This document shows, piece by piece, positions 1 through 7,027 of a stretch of DNA of 11,393 bases. A program made the position numbers and the translations under genes. The notes under the pieces are model-generated. The model searched no databases. It worked only from the letters and a program-made list of their open reading frames with translations, and was not told the origin of the DNA. Location of the stretch: NCBI GenBank assembly GCA_000438115.1, contig FR903633.1, forward strand, positions 43,228-54,620. The letters are read 5' to 3'. The DNA comes from Prevotella sp. CAG:617 (GTDB lineage Bacteria; Bacteroidota; Bacteroidia; Bacteroidales; Bacteroidaceae). Positions within the stretch are counted from its first letter, which is position 1. Each line of letters opens with the position of its first letter.

Positions 1-1
1 G

Positions 2-1129
2 GGAAACCGGCGGCAACTGCCGCACATTGGTCACGAGGGCAAGTATATTCGCGCCGCCGGGCGACGGATGCTGAATCTGTCGTCCAACGACTATCTGGGT
101 CTGGCGGCCACACCGTGGTATGCGCGGGAGGATTTCTGGCAAGGGCTCAGCGAGGAAGACCGCAGCCTGACGTCGTCGTCCTCGCGTCTGCTGACCGGTA
201 ATTTCCACGTGTACGAGGAACTGGAGCAGTGGCTTGCCGACCATTATCAGAAGGAGGCGGCTCTGGTGGTGGGCTGCGGCTTCCATGCCAATACCGGCAT
301 CCTGCCGGCGCTGTGCGACGCGCACACCCTGGTGGTGGCCGACAAACTGGTGCATGCCAGTCTGATTGACGGTCTGCGTCTGGCGGGGTGCGACTTTGTG
401 CGCTTCCCGCATCAGGACTACGAGCGTCTGGCCGACATCCTGGCCCGCAAGGCCGGCAGTTACCAGACGGTGTTTGTAGTGGTAGAGAGCATTTACAGCA
501 TGGACGGCGACCGCGCCGACCTGCCGCGCCTGGTCAGCCTGAAAAAGTCGTACGACAACGTTCTGCTCTACGTGGACGAAGCTCACGGCGTAGGTGTGGA
601 GGGCCCTACGGGGCTGGGCCTGGCCGAGGCCGTCGGTTGTGTGGCCGACATCGACCTGCTGGTGGGTACGTTCGGCAAGGCCCTGGCCTCCAGCGGCGCC
701 TTTGTGGTGTGCAGCCGGGTGGTGCGCGAATATCTGGTCAATGCCATGCGCCCCTTTGTGTTTACCACAGCGCTGCCTCCGCTTTGTGTGGCCTGGACGC
801 TGTATGTGTGCCGCCACCTGGCCGGCATGGCCGAGCGCCGGCAGCATCTTCACCTGATGGCCCGGCAGCTGGCCGGAGTGTGCAGCCCAGATGGGGAGGA
901 CGAGCCGTCGCAGATTGTGCCCTACGTGGCCGGTAGCAGTCGACGTGCCGTGGCGCTGGCCGAGGCTTTGCAGCGCCGTGGCTTCTACGTGCTGCCCGTG
1001 CGCCCGCCCACGGTACCGCGAGGCACGTCGCGCCTGCGTTTTTCGCTCACGGCTGCTTTGACGGACAATGAAGTCCGGCAGCTTATGGTGGCCCTGCAGA
1101 AGGCCGTGGAAGAGTGTCCGTCGGAATAG
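2..1129 (+). CDS. bioF: 8-amino-7-oxononanoate synthase (KAPA synthase), 5' partial
   Basis: This PLP-dependent enzyme condenses pimeloyl-ACP with L-alanine to give 7-keto-8-aminopelargonate, the first ring-assembly step of biotin synthesis. The frame is open from base 2, and the residues before the ATG at 68 (RQLPHIGHEGKYIRAAGRR) match the normal BioF N-terminal region, so that ATG is internal and the true start lies upstream of the window. The MLNLSSNDYLGLA block, the DEAHG motif (about visible residues 192-196) and the PLP-lysine loop TFGKALASSGA (Lys codon 677-679) are all present. This is the alpha-oxoamine synthase family fold type I signature. About 375 residues are visible against a usual length near 385, so only roughly ten are missing. 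It is followed 41 bp later by bioG, and a bio cluster presumably continues upstream. A 2-amino-3-ketobutyrate CoA ligase would share the fold, but the bio neighbours settle the call. Confidence 0.95.
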   Translation, partial: GNRRQLPHIGHEGKYIRAAGRRMLNLSSNDYLGLAATPWYAREDFWQGLSEEDRSLTSSSSRLLTGNFHVYEELEQWLADHYQKEAALVVGCGFHANTGILPALCDAHTLVVADKLVHASLIDGLRLAGCDFVRFPHQDYERLADILARKAGSYQTVFVVVESIYSMDGDRADLPRLVSLKKSYDNVLLYVDEAHGVGVEGPTGLGLAEAVGCVADIDLLVGTFGKALASSGAFVVCSRVVREYLVNAMRPFVFTTALPPLCVAWTLYVCRHLAGMAERRQHLHLMARQLAGVCSPDGEDEPSQIVPYVAGSSRRAVALAEALQRRGFYVLPVRPPTVPRGTSRLRFSLTAALTDNEVRQLMVALQKAVEECPSE

Positions 1130-1170
1130 ACACAGACGGCTTTGAATCATGATTAAACGAGCATATAAAA

Positions 1171-1821
1171 ATGAAATATCAGTATATTCACCAACACGAG
1201 GGTGCACGCCGGGCCGACCTGCTGATGGCCGGCTGGGCGGCCGACGAACATTTGTTTGCCGACCTGCCCGACACGGGCGACGACCTCATCGTCTGCTATG
1301 ACTACAGCAACCTGACGCTCCACACGGCCGGATGGCCGGAATACGAGCAGGTGCGCCTGCTGGCCTGGTCAATGGGCGTATGGGCGGCCGAGCATACGCC
1401 GGCACTGCAAGGGCTGAACCTGACCGACTGTCTGGCCGTCAACGGCACGCCGCGCCCCATTGACGAGCATTGCGGCATTCCGCCGCGGGTATTCGAGCTG
1501 ACCCTCCGCGGCATGAGCGGGGCGGCGCTCGTCAAGTTCCGCCACCGGATGTGCGGCGACACCTATGCTTATTTTATGCGGCACCTGCCGCAGCGCAGCC
1601 TGGAGGACATGCAGCACGAGCTGGCCACCATCGGACGCCAGGCCCTGAGCCTGCCTGAGGGCCGCTTGCCCTGGACGCGCGCCCTGGTGGCTACGGCCGA
1701 CGTTATTATGCCGACGGCCAACCAGCAGCAGGCCTGGCAGGAGCGCGGCGTGAGGGTATGTATGACCGAGGGTGCCCACTATGCCCCCCAATATTTTGAG
1801 GAATGGAGAAGTCGCAGATAG
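1171..1821 (+). CDS. bioG: Pimeloyl-[ACP] methyl ester esterase, BioG type
   Basis: This 216-residue alpha/beta hydrolase is of the BioG (DUF452) type. BioG proteins remove the methyl group from pimeloyl-ACP methyl ester, which ends chain elongation in the BioC-dependent route and frees pimeloyl-ACP for BioF; they replace BioH of E. coli. Visible features are an oxyanion-side GWAAD motif (residues 21-25), a nucleophile elbow AWSMGVW with Ser67, a likely acid at Asp177 (TADVIMPT) and a C-terminal His203 in EGAHYAP. The triad assignment rests on motif position and was not aligned. The gene lies between bioF and bioC and its last 19 bases overlap bioC in another frame, which suggests translational coupling. 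The ATG at 1171 is preceded by an A-rich stretch and no Shine-Dalgarno, as is usual in Bacteroidota. Confidence 0.9.
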   Translation: MKYQYIHQHEGARRADLLMAGWAADEHLFADLPDTGDDLIVCYDYSNLTLHTAGWPEYEQVRLLAWSMGVWAAEHTPALQGLNLTDCLAVNGTPRPIDEHCGIPPRVFELTLRGMSGAALVKFRHRMCGDTYAYFMRHLPQRSLEDMQHELATIGRQALSLPEGRLPWTRALVATADVIMPTANQQQAWQERGVRVCMTEGAHYAPQYFEEWRSRR

Positions 1822-2564
1822 CCCTTCGCTTCAGCCGGGCCTGCCATAGTTACGACGGGGCTGCACGGGTGCAGGACCAGATGGCCACGCGCCTGCTGGA
1901 CCTGCTCGACGCCTGCAGCGTGGCCGACGGAGGGGGCGTGCGGCGCTGGCAAAACGTGGCCGAAACGGGCTGCGGCACCGGCCTGCTGAGCCGGCAAATC
2001 CGGCTGCGCTACCGTCCCGAATGCTATTGGCTTAACGACCTTTGCCCTTCGCTGGCCGGGCGCTATGCGGCATGGAATGAAGCTACTTTCGTGGCCGGCG
2101 ACATGGAGGAGGTGCCTTTGCCGCAGGCTGTTGATTTACTGACGGCCAATGCCGCCATACAGTGGCTGGAAGAGCCGGAGCGGTTCTTTAACCGCTGCGT
2201 ACGGGCGCTTCAGCCGGGCGGACGGGTGGCCTTTACCTCATTCGGGCCCGACACGTTCCGCGAAATACGCCGCCTTACCGGTCAGGGGCTTCATTACCTG
2301 ACGGCGGGCGAATACGAGGAGATGCTGCGGCGTGCGGGCTTGCAGGTGGAAGTGTGTGAGGAGCAGACAGAGTGCCTCACGTTTGCGCAGCCCGTTGACG
2401 TGTTGCGCCATCTGAAGCTGACGGGCGTGACGGCTGCCGGACACTACGTCTGGACGCCGCGGCGCCTGGAGGCCTTTTGTCAGGACTACCGCAGGCTGTA
2501 TGCCGGCGACGACGGACGTGTGGCCCTGACCTTTTGTCCGATTTATATGATTGCCAAAAAATAA
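1803..2564 (+). CDS. bioC: Malonyl-[ACP] O-methyltransferase
   Basis: This 253-residue class I SAM-dependent methyltransferase starts biotin synthesis by methylating the free carboxyl of malonyl-ACP, so that fatty-acid synthase will elongate it to pimeloyl-ACP methyl ester. The N-terminus (FSRACHSYDGAARVQDQMA, residues 10-28) is the hallmark BioC leader. SAM motif I is VAETGCGTG at 52-60, where Glu-Thr stands in the place of the more common Asp-x before GCGxG. A post-II LQPGGRVAFTSFG segment follows near residues 136-148. The length is normal for BioC. The ATG at 1803 lies inside the end of bioG and gives the complete BioC leader, so it is the favoured start. It pairs functionally with BioG directly upstream. 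Confidence 0.93.
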   Translation: MEKSQIALRFSRACHSYDGAARVQDQMATRLLDLLDACSVADGGGVRRWQNVAETGCGTGLLSRQIRLRYRPECYWLNDLCPSLAGRYAAWNEATFVAGDMEEVPLPQAVDLLTANAAIQWLEEPERFFNRCVRALQPGGRVAFTSFGPDTFREIRRLTGQGLHYLTAGEYEEMLRRAGLQVEVCEEQTECLTFAQPVDVLRHLKLTGVTAAGHYVWTPRRLEAFCQDYRRLYAGDDGRVALTFCPIYMIAKK

Positions 2565-2571
2565 CAACATC

Positions 2572-3219
2572 ATGAGAAATGTATTTTTTGTAAGTGGTAT
2601 TGATACGGATGCCGGCAAGAGTTATGCTACCGGTTATCTGGCTGACAAGTGGAACCGCCAGGGCGTACGTACCATTACGCAGAAGTTTATTCAGACCGGC
2701 AATGTGGGCCGGAGTGAGGACATTGAGCTCCACCGCCGGTTGATGGGGACGGGGATGCTGCCGGAGGACAGTGAGGGCCTGACCATGCCCGAAATCTTCA
2801 GCTATCCCGCTTCGCCGCTGCTGGCCTCAAAGCTGGACCACCGTTCCATCAATTTTCAGCATATCAAGGACGCTACCTGTCAGCTGAGCCAGCGTTACGA
2901 CCGTGTGTTGCTTGAAGGTGCGGGCGGACTGATGGTCCCCCTGACGGAGGATATGCTGACCATTGACTACATCGTGCAGCAGCACTATCCCGTTATCTTT
3001 GTGACTTCGGGCAAATTGGGCAGCGTGAACCACACCCTGCTGAGTCTGGAGGCCATGCGGCGCAGGCATATCCGTTTGAGTATGCTGGTCTACAACCTGT
3101 ATCCGCAGGTGGAGGATACGACCATACTCAACGATACGCGTCAATATCTGCAAAAATATATTGAACGCTATTTTCCCACGGCCGAATGGGAGGAAGTGCC
3201 TATTCTGCCGCAGGTGTAA
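2572..3219 (+). CDS. bioD: ATP-dependent dethiobiotin synthetase
   Basis: This 215-residue P-loop enzyme carboxylates DAPA with CO2 and ATP to form the ureido ring of dethiobiotin, the penultimate step before BioB. The Walker A-like loop is GIDTDAGKS (residues 9-17, Lys16). Lys38 followed by IQTG matches the substrate lysine region, and LLEGAGGLMVPL (113-124, Glu115) matches the conserved EGAGG block. I use the ATG at 2572, which puts the P-loop nine residues from the start as in other BioD proteins. An in-frame TTG at 2551 overlaps bioC and would add seven residues of low value. The gene begins 7 bp after bioC and is the last of the operon, with a strong hairpin terminator 24 bp after its stop. 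Confidence 0.95.
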   Translation: MRNVFFVSGIDTDAGKSYATGYLADKWNRQGVRTITQKFIQTGNVGRSEDIELHRRLMGTGMLPEDSEGLTMPEIFSYPASPLLASKLDHRSINFQHIKDATCQLSQRYDRVLLEGAGGLMVPLTEDMLTIDYIVQQHYPVIFVTSGKLGSVNHTLLSLEAMRRRHIRLSMLVYNLYPQVEDTTILNDTRQYLQKYIERYFPTAEWEEVPILPQV

Positions 3220-3242
3220 GTGCCGCTGGGCGGCTCAAACGG

Positions 3243-3290
3243 AACAAGGTGGCTTGCAGTTTTTTCTGCAAGCCACCTTGTTTGTTTTAC
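3243..3290 (+). terminator. Rho-independent terminator of the bio operon
   Basis: A perfect 17-bp inverted repeat (arms 3243-3259 and 3266-3282) encloses a six-T loop and runs into TGTTTTAC. It lies 24 bp after the bioD stop, between two convergent units. The T-rich tail is on the plus-strand side only. Read on the minus strand, the hairpin is followed by CCGTTTGAG, so it would terminate the opposing ATP-grasp transcript less well. Confidence 0.85.
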
Positions 3291-3304
3291 AAGCCATCTT
3301 GTTT
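3269..3304 (+). repeat. Duplicated 3' arm of the bio terminator
   Basis: CAAGCCACCTTGTTT (3269-3283) recurs 21 bases later as CAAGCCATCTTGTTT (3290-3304) with one mismatch, and each copy runs into T residues. The 5' arm at 3243-3259 could pair with either copy, so two alternative terminator hairpins can be drawn. Confidence 0.75.
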
Positions 3305-3329
3305 TTCCGTTATCCGGAGCAACGTCCGT

Positions 3330-4436
3330 TCAGTCGTGGGTCAGCTCCAGATACATGTACGGGCCGTCTTCTTCGGGAGCAAGCGGCAGACGGTGGGCCG
3401 AGGCCGGCATTCTGCTGTCGCTTACAAACATGCGGCCCGTGCTGCCCGGCGGCAACAGGCGGCGCAGGCGCAGGGCCACCCAGCCCATGGTGCGGCGCAA
3501 GTTGATTTCCACGCACGGATGCAGGCGGACGCCTCCGGGCGTATCAACGGCCATCATGTCAATACCCAGCGGACCGTGGTAGTGGGGCGCTACGTGAAGG
3601 TTGAGCTCTTCGGTCCATGCCTGCCGGAGCTGTTGCAGCTGTTCCGGCTGAACATGAGGCTGTAAAAGTTGTTGGGCCTGCTCCTCGGTACATACCCGGT
3701 TGCCGGCATAGTTCCCTTTTTCGGTAATGAATACGGAGAGCCCGTCGTAAACGGCTCCCTGCGACGTCAGGTTGAATTCCATGGCAAAGTCGGCCAGCCG
3801 GCGGTAGTAGGGCTCCACTTCCAGACAGCCCTGACGGCGCAGTATGCCGCTCATCCAGCCCCGTTCGGACTCGGTACATTCGGGAGTGATGTAGCGCGTG
3901 CCCCGTCCGCTGCACGACCAGGGTGCCTTGACAATTACCTCCGGTGTGTCCTTCCAGATGGCCGGCAGCTCGTCCAGACTTTTGATGAGGCATGAGCGGC
4001 CCGTCCACATCGGGTGACGCCCGGTCAGCCGGGGCAGCATCCTGACGGCCGTGGCCCGGCTGCTCAGGGCGCGCAGGGCTTCAGGGTCAGTGTAAGGGCG
4101 TCCCTGCCAGCCCATCCGCCGGAGCAGGAAACAAAGCCGGGCATCCCATCCCCAAGGTTCCACCCGCTTGAATGTTTCGGGAGACACGCAGTCCGCATAT
4201 CGTACCCGTGGCAGCAGGCTGCCGACGCGTTGCAGCCAGGCTTCGGACGGCGGTTGCGGCGTGTGTACGATGTCGCCCTCGGCCGCCCACCATGCCGGCA
4301 GTACGGCCAGGGCCCGCTCCATGCGTACCGAAAAACGCGACGGGTTGTAGTAGGGCGACCCCACGGCCAGTGCATCGTCGTGCCAGGGGTTAAACCAGTG
4401 TAGAGTAGGGCGGGAAGGCAGGTTTGAGGCAGTCAT
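3330..4436 (-). CDS. ATP-grasp-like protein of unknown substrate
   Basis: I do not recognise a named family for this 368-residue protein, but it has the marks of an ATP-grasp fold. There is a likely pre-ATP-grasp domain opening with LHWFNPWHDDALAVGSPYYN (residues 12-31). A nucleotide-binding strand VIVKAPWSCSGRGTR (167-181, Lys170) resembles the usual VVKP plus glycine-rich loop. An acidic segment ADFAMEFN (215-222) follows, and there is a metal-site-like HPCVEINLRR (306-315, Glu310, Asn312, Arg314). ATP-grasp enzymes usually ligate a carboxylate to an amine or thiol through an acyl-phosphate; the substrate here is unknown. The ATG at 4436 is preferred over a TTG at 4442. The gene is 13 bp downstream of the patatin gene and very probably co-transcribed with it. 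No signal peptide is visible, so a cytoplasmic location is inferred. Confidence 0.72.
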   Translation of the reverse strand: MTASNLPSRPTLHWFNPWHDDALAVGSPYYNPSRFSVRMERALAVLPAWWAAEGDIVHTPQPPSEAWLQRVGSLLPRVRYADCVSPETFKRVEPWGWDARLCFLLRRMGWQGRPYTDPEALRALSSRATAVRMLPRLTGRHPMWTGRSCLIKSLDELPAIWKDTPEVIVKAPWSCSGRGTRYITPECTESERGWMSGILRRQGCLEVEPYYRRLADFAMEFNLTSQGAVYDGLSVFITEKGNYAGNRVCTEEQAQQLLQPHVQPEQLQQLRQAWTEELNLHVAPHYHGPLGIDMMAVDTPGGVRLHPCVEINLRRTMGWVALRLRRLLPPGSTGRMFVSDSRMPASAHRLPLAPEEDGPYMYLELTHD

Positions 4437-4449
4437 GCCCAAGGGCTTT

Positions 4450-5301
4450 TTAGAGGTTGATACTTACGTTTTTCAGCGCCTCACGGGCCGCCTGATATCC
4501 CTGCTCGTAGAGGTTGATGAGTTTTTGCGGGTCGTTTTCCAGACGTGACACTTGCGGGGGCGTCAGCGGACGTATGGCCAGTATGCGGCCTTCGGCCTCC
4601 ATGCGGTCAATCATTTCCAGCTGTTCGTTGTAGCAGGCGTGCCGGCGGCTTAATACCACCCGCAGCCGCGGGTACTGGCGGTAGATGAATTTCGGAATCT
4701 TGATATCGGTGTTGTGGTCGCGAAATCCCCGCTCGCGTGTCAGGATTACAACGTTGAACGGATGTCCGGTGTCAATGGCCCGCATGAGCGGAATGCTGTC
4801 GACGATACCGCCGTCGAGCATGGGAATGCCGTCAATGTGGACAATGGGACATACAAAAGGCAGTGAGCTTGAGGCCTTGGCAATGTCGATGAGCCGCTCG
4901 GCCGACTGCGTTTCGCTCAGGTAACACGGCCGGCCCGTCAGGCAGCTGGTGGTGACCATCTCAAACGGGTACGGATGGCTGAAAAAGGCGTTGAAGTCAA
5001 AGGGCAGGATGTCGAGTGGGATTTTGTAGAAAATCATGTCCTGGTCGAGAATGCTGTGTTGCGACCAGATATATTTCATCCCGATGTAGTGGTATTTTTC
5101 CAGCAGGTCAATATTGGTCTGTTTGGCGCGTCCGCGCTGCCGGCTGATGTAGGACAGCCCGTTGCATGCCCCGGCCGATACGGCCACGCAGTAGTGGAAC
5201 CGCAGTCCGCGATCCATGAGATAATCCAATGCTCCGCAGGTAAATACGCCGCGCATTCCTCCTCCTTCTAATACAAGTCCGGTTTGTGAGTCAATTGTCA
5301 T
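4450..5301 (-). CDS. Patatin-like phospholipase/acyl hydrolase (YjjU-like)
   Basis: This 283-residue protein is a patatin-fold serine hydrolase, a family that cleaves acyl esters of (phospho)lipids with a Ser-Asp dyad. The oxyanion loop GGGMRG is at 13-18, the nucleophile Ser42 lies in VAVSAGACNG, and the catalytic Asp163 is in the DGG motif (MLDGGIVDS). The usual GxSxG box reads AVSAG here: the first glycine is Ala40. The size, the early GGGxRG and the C-terminal region recall E. coli YjjU and its Bacteroidota relatives. No signal peptide or membrane segment is seen, so a cytoplasmic or peripheral location is likely. It is the first gene of a minus-strand unit with the ATP-grasp-like gene and has its own -7-like element 23 bases upstream of the ATG. 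Its physiological substrate is unknown. Confidence 0.88.
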   Translation of the reverse strand: MTIDSQTGLVLEGGGMRGVFTCGALDYLMDRGLRFHYCVAVSAGACNGLSYISRQRGRAKQTNIDLLEKYHYIGMKYIWSQHSILDQDMIFYKIPLDILPFDFNAFFSHPYPFEMVTTSCLTGRPCYLSETQSAERLIDIAKASSSLPFVCPIVHIDGIPMLDGGIVDSIPLMRAIDTGHPFNVVILTRERGFRDHNTDIKIPKFIYRQYPRLRVVLSRRHACYNEQLEMIDRMEAEGRILAIRPLTPPQVSRLENDPQKLINLYEQGYQAAREALKNVSINL

Positions 5302-5323
5302 AGCCTAACAGCAATTTTCTGTA

Positions 5324-5331
5324 CAAATTTA
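5324..5331 (-). promoter_or_regulatory. Candidate Bacteroidota -7 element for the patatin unit
   Basis: On the minus strand this reads TAAATTTG, an exact match to the Bacteroides TAnnTTTG consensus. It sits 22 bases before the patatin ATG, implying a very short 5' UTR. No good TTTG -33 box is visible upstream of it, so this rests on the -7 match and the position. Confidence 0.5.
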
Positions 5332-5353
5332 CTTTTTTGCCAGATAAAATGTG

Positions 5354-5361
5354 TATTTTTG
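5354..5361 (+). promoter_or_regulatory. Candidate Bacteroidota -7 element, rightward
   Basis: TATTTTTG is an exact match to TAnnTTTG. A TTTTTTG tract at 5333-5339 could act as -33, but the gap of 14 bases is shorter than the usual 19-21. Transcription would begin near 5367-5370, just before the structured region at 5381. It overlaps the control region of the leftward patatin promoter. Confidence 0.5.
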
Positions 5362-5380
5362 CCGCTAATAATCAATAACA

Positions 5381-5534
5381 GGCAGCCTGCTGGAAACTGA
5401 AAAATACACCGCCCCGCATTTCATGTACGGAAAATGGAATGTAGGGGTGTCAGTAAGTGCCCAAACTTCACGATAGCTGCGGCCCGAGCCGTCTGCTTTC
5501 CGAAAAAGGGCCGGCGGAATCAGCCTGCCGTTTT
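5381..5534 (+). ncRNA. Candidate structured RNA (stand-alone sRNA or pepP leader)
   Basis: The sequence folds on paper into a closed multi-branch RNA. The ends pair as GGCAG/CTGCC (5381-5385 with 5525-5529) and CTG/CAG (5387-5389 with 5521-5523), separated by a C-C mismatch. Inside is a long hairpin: ACTG/CAGT (5396-5399, 5451-5454), ACACC/GGTGT (5406-5410, 5446-5450) and a 9-bp helix with G-U pairs (5416-5424, 5434-5442). A second stem, CGGCCC/GGGCCG (5480-5485, 5508-5513), follows. The closing stem runs into GTTTTATT, a weak terminator-like tail. A promoter-like element lies about 20 bases upstream. I do not recognise a riboswitch, tmRNA, RNase P or SRP RNA. A 6S-type RNA is possible on size and closed ends, but the branching is not typical. 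The fold was made by eye. Confidence 0.45.
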
Positions 5535-5560
5535 ATTCATTGTAAAAAAATAAATCTATT

Positions 5561-6964
5561 ATGTTGTTTTCAAAGGAGACTTATGTGGCCCGCCGTCAGG
5601 CGTTGAGCCGTTTGGTGGGAAGTGGTCTTGTTTTGCTGTTCGGTAATAACGACAGTCCGGCCAACTATCCCTCTAATGCCTATAAATTCCGTCAGGACAG
5701 TGCATTCCTTTATTTCTTTGGCCAGCATCGTGACGGATTGGTGGGAGTAATCGACGTGGATCAGCATACGGAAACCCTGGTGGGTAACGAAATAGATATT
5801 GACGACATTGTCTGGTTCGGTTCGGTCAAGTCCGTTTCAGCCATGGCCGAAGAGTGTGGCGTGGGAGCCACAGCTCCGATGTCATCCCTGTCCGATATGG
5901 TGCAGAAGGCCCTGAAGGCTGGCCGCCAGGTGCATTTCCTTCCGCCTTATCGCTATGATACGCAAATTCAGATTATGGATCTGACGGGCATACATCCGTC
6001 CAAGCAGCGTGAGGCGGCCTCAATGCCGCTCATCCAGGCGGTTATCAAATTGCGCAGTACCAAGTCGGCCGAAGAAATCGCCGAGATAGAGCGCGCCTGC
6101 GCCATTGGCTACAAGATGCACGTGACGGCCATGAAAATGTGTCGCCCCGGTGTGACCGAGCAGGCCATCGGCGGAGCCATTGACGGCGTGGCCTATGCCG
6201 AAGGTTGCATGCCTTCGTTCCAGAGTATCGTAACGATGCATGGCGAAATCATGCACGGCAATCCCAGTCCGCGCCAGTTGGAGAGCGGACGTCTCATGTT
6301 GTGCGACGCCGGTGCCGAGACCAACGAAAACTATTGCTCCGACAATACACGAACTACTCCTATCAGCGGACATTATACGCAGCGTCAGCGCGACATCTAC
6401 AGTATTGTTTCCGACTGCCACGACCTGGTGCTCGACGTGGCCCGTCCCGGCGTGAAATGGTGGGACGTACACTTTGATGTATGCCGCCTGATGACCAACC
6501 GCCTGAAGGAACTCGGGCTGATGAAGGGTGATACGGAAGAAGCTCTGCGTGCCGGTGCCCACGCCTTGTTCCTGCCTCACGGTCTGGGCCACATGATGGG
6601 TATGGACGTGCATGATATGGAAGGTCTGGGGCAGACCAATGTGGGCTATGACGACGAAGTGCGCCCCTCGTCGCAGTTCGGTACGGCCAGCCTGCGCTTT
6701 GCACGCAAACTGGAGCCGGGCTTCGTGGTGACCGACGAGCCGGGTATTTATTTCATTCCGGATTTGATTGACTTGTGGAAGCGCGAAGGCCACAATGCCG
6801 AGTTCCTGAACTTTGAGGAAATTGAAAAGTTCAAGGACTTTGGCGGCATACGTATTGAAGACGATGTGCTGATTACGGAGAACGGATGCCGCTTCCTGGG
6901 CGAGCAGCGCATACCTTACCACATGGACGAGGTGGAGCAGTTCCTGGCCGAGCGCGAAGGCTGA
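5561..6964 (+). CDS. pepP: Xaa-Pro aminopeptidase (M24B metallopeptidase)
   Basis: This 467-residue aminopeptidase P removes N-terminal residues that precede proline. An AMP_N-type N-terminal domain (residues 1 to about 155, with NYPSNAYKFRQDSAFLYFFG) is followed by a pita-bread catalytic domain. The five M24 metal ligands are visible: Asp249 (CDAGAE), Asp261 (CSDNTRT), His344 (PHGLGHMMGMDVHD), Glu393 (TDEPGIYF) and Glu433 (RIEDDVLIT). The spacing between the two Asp ligands is 12, one more than I recall for E. coli PepP. There is no signal peptide, so it is cytoplasmic. The ATG at 5561 begins directly before the conserved FSKETYVARRQAL segment. Its leader is the 5302-5560 region, so the candidate RNA there could also be its 5' UTR. 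The C1 peptidase follows after 63 bp, and both act in peptide breakdown. Confidence 0.93.
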   Translation: MLFSKETYVARRQALSRLVGSGLVLLFGNNDSPANYPSNAYKFRQDSAFLYFFGQHRDGLVGVIDVDQHTETLVGNEIDIDDIVWFGSVKSVSAMAEECGVGATAPMSSLSDMVQKALKAGRQVHFLPPYRYDTQIQIMDLTGIHPSKQREAASMPLIQAVIKLRSTKSAEEIAEIERACAIGYKMHVTAMKMCRPGVTEQAIGGAIDGVAYAEGCMPSFQSIVTMHGEIMHGNPSPRQLESGRLMLCDAGAETNENYCSDNTRTTPISGHYTQRQRDIYSIVSDCHDLVLDVARPGVKWWDVHFDVCRLMTNRLKELGLMKGDTEEALRAGAHALFLPHGLGHMMGMDVHDMEGLGQTNVGYDDEVRPSSQFGTASLRFARKLEPGFVVTDEPGIYFIPDLIDLWKREGHNAEFLNFEEIEKFKDFGGIRIEDDVLITENGCRFLGEQRIPYHMDEVEQFLAEREG

Positions 6965-7027
6965 CCTTGAACCCATAATGTTGAAATATTATTCAATTAA
7001 TCATTAATAAACAAACCAAAAAAACAG

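Noticed and set aside
68..1129. ATG at 68 as the true bioF start
   Set aside because: The frame is open to the window edge, and the 22 codons before it encode conserved BioF N-terminal sequence.
2551..2571. TTG start for bioD
   Set aside because: It would overlap the end of bioC and add a low-complexity PKNNNI leader. The ATG at 2572 gives the normal BioD N-terminus.
4437..4442. TTG start for the ATP-grasp-like gene
   Set aside because: It adds only two residues, and an ATG follows at 4436.
5423..5476. 17-codon open frame (ATG 5423) inside the candidate RNA as a leader peptide
   Set aside because: It runs through the main hairpin and shows no repeated regulatory codons. Chance is the simpler reading.
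6020..6976. Long open frame of 318 codons on the minus strand antisense to pepP
   Set aside because: It lies wholly opposite a gene with all five catalytic ligands, and its product is His/Val/Gln-rich without recognisable motifs. It is a codon-bias shadow.
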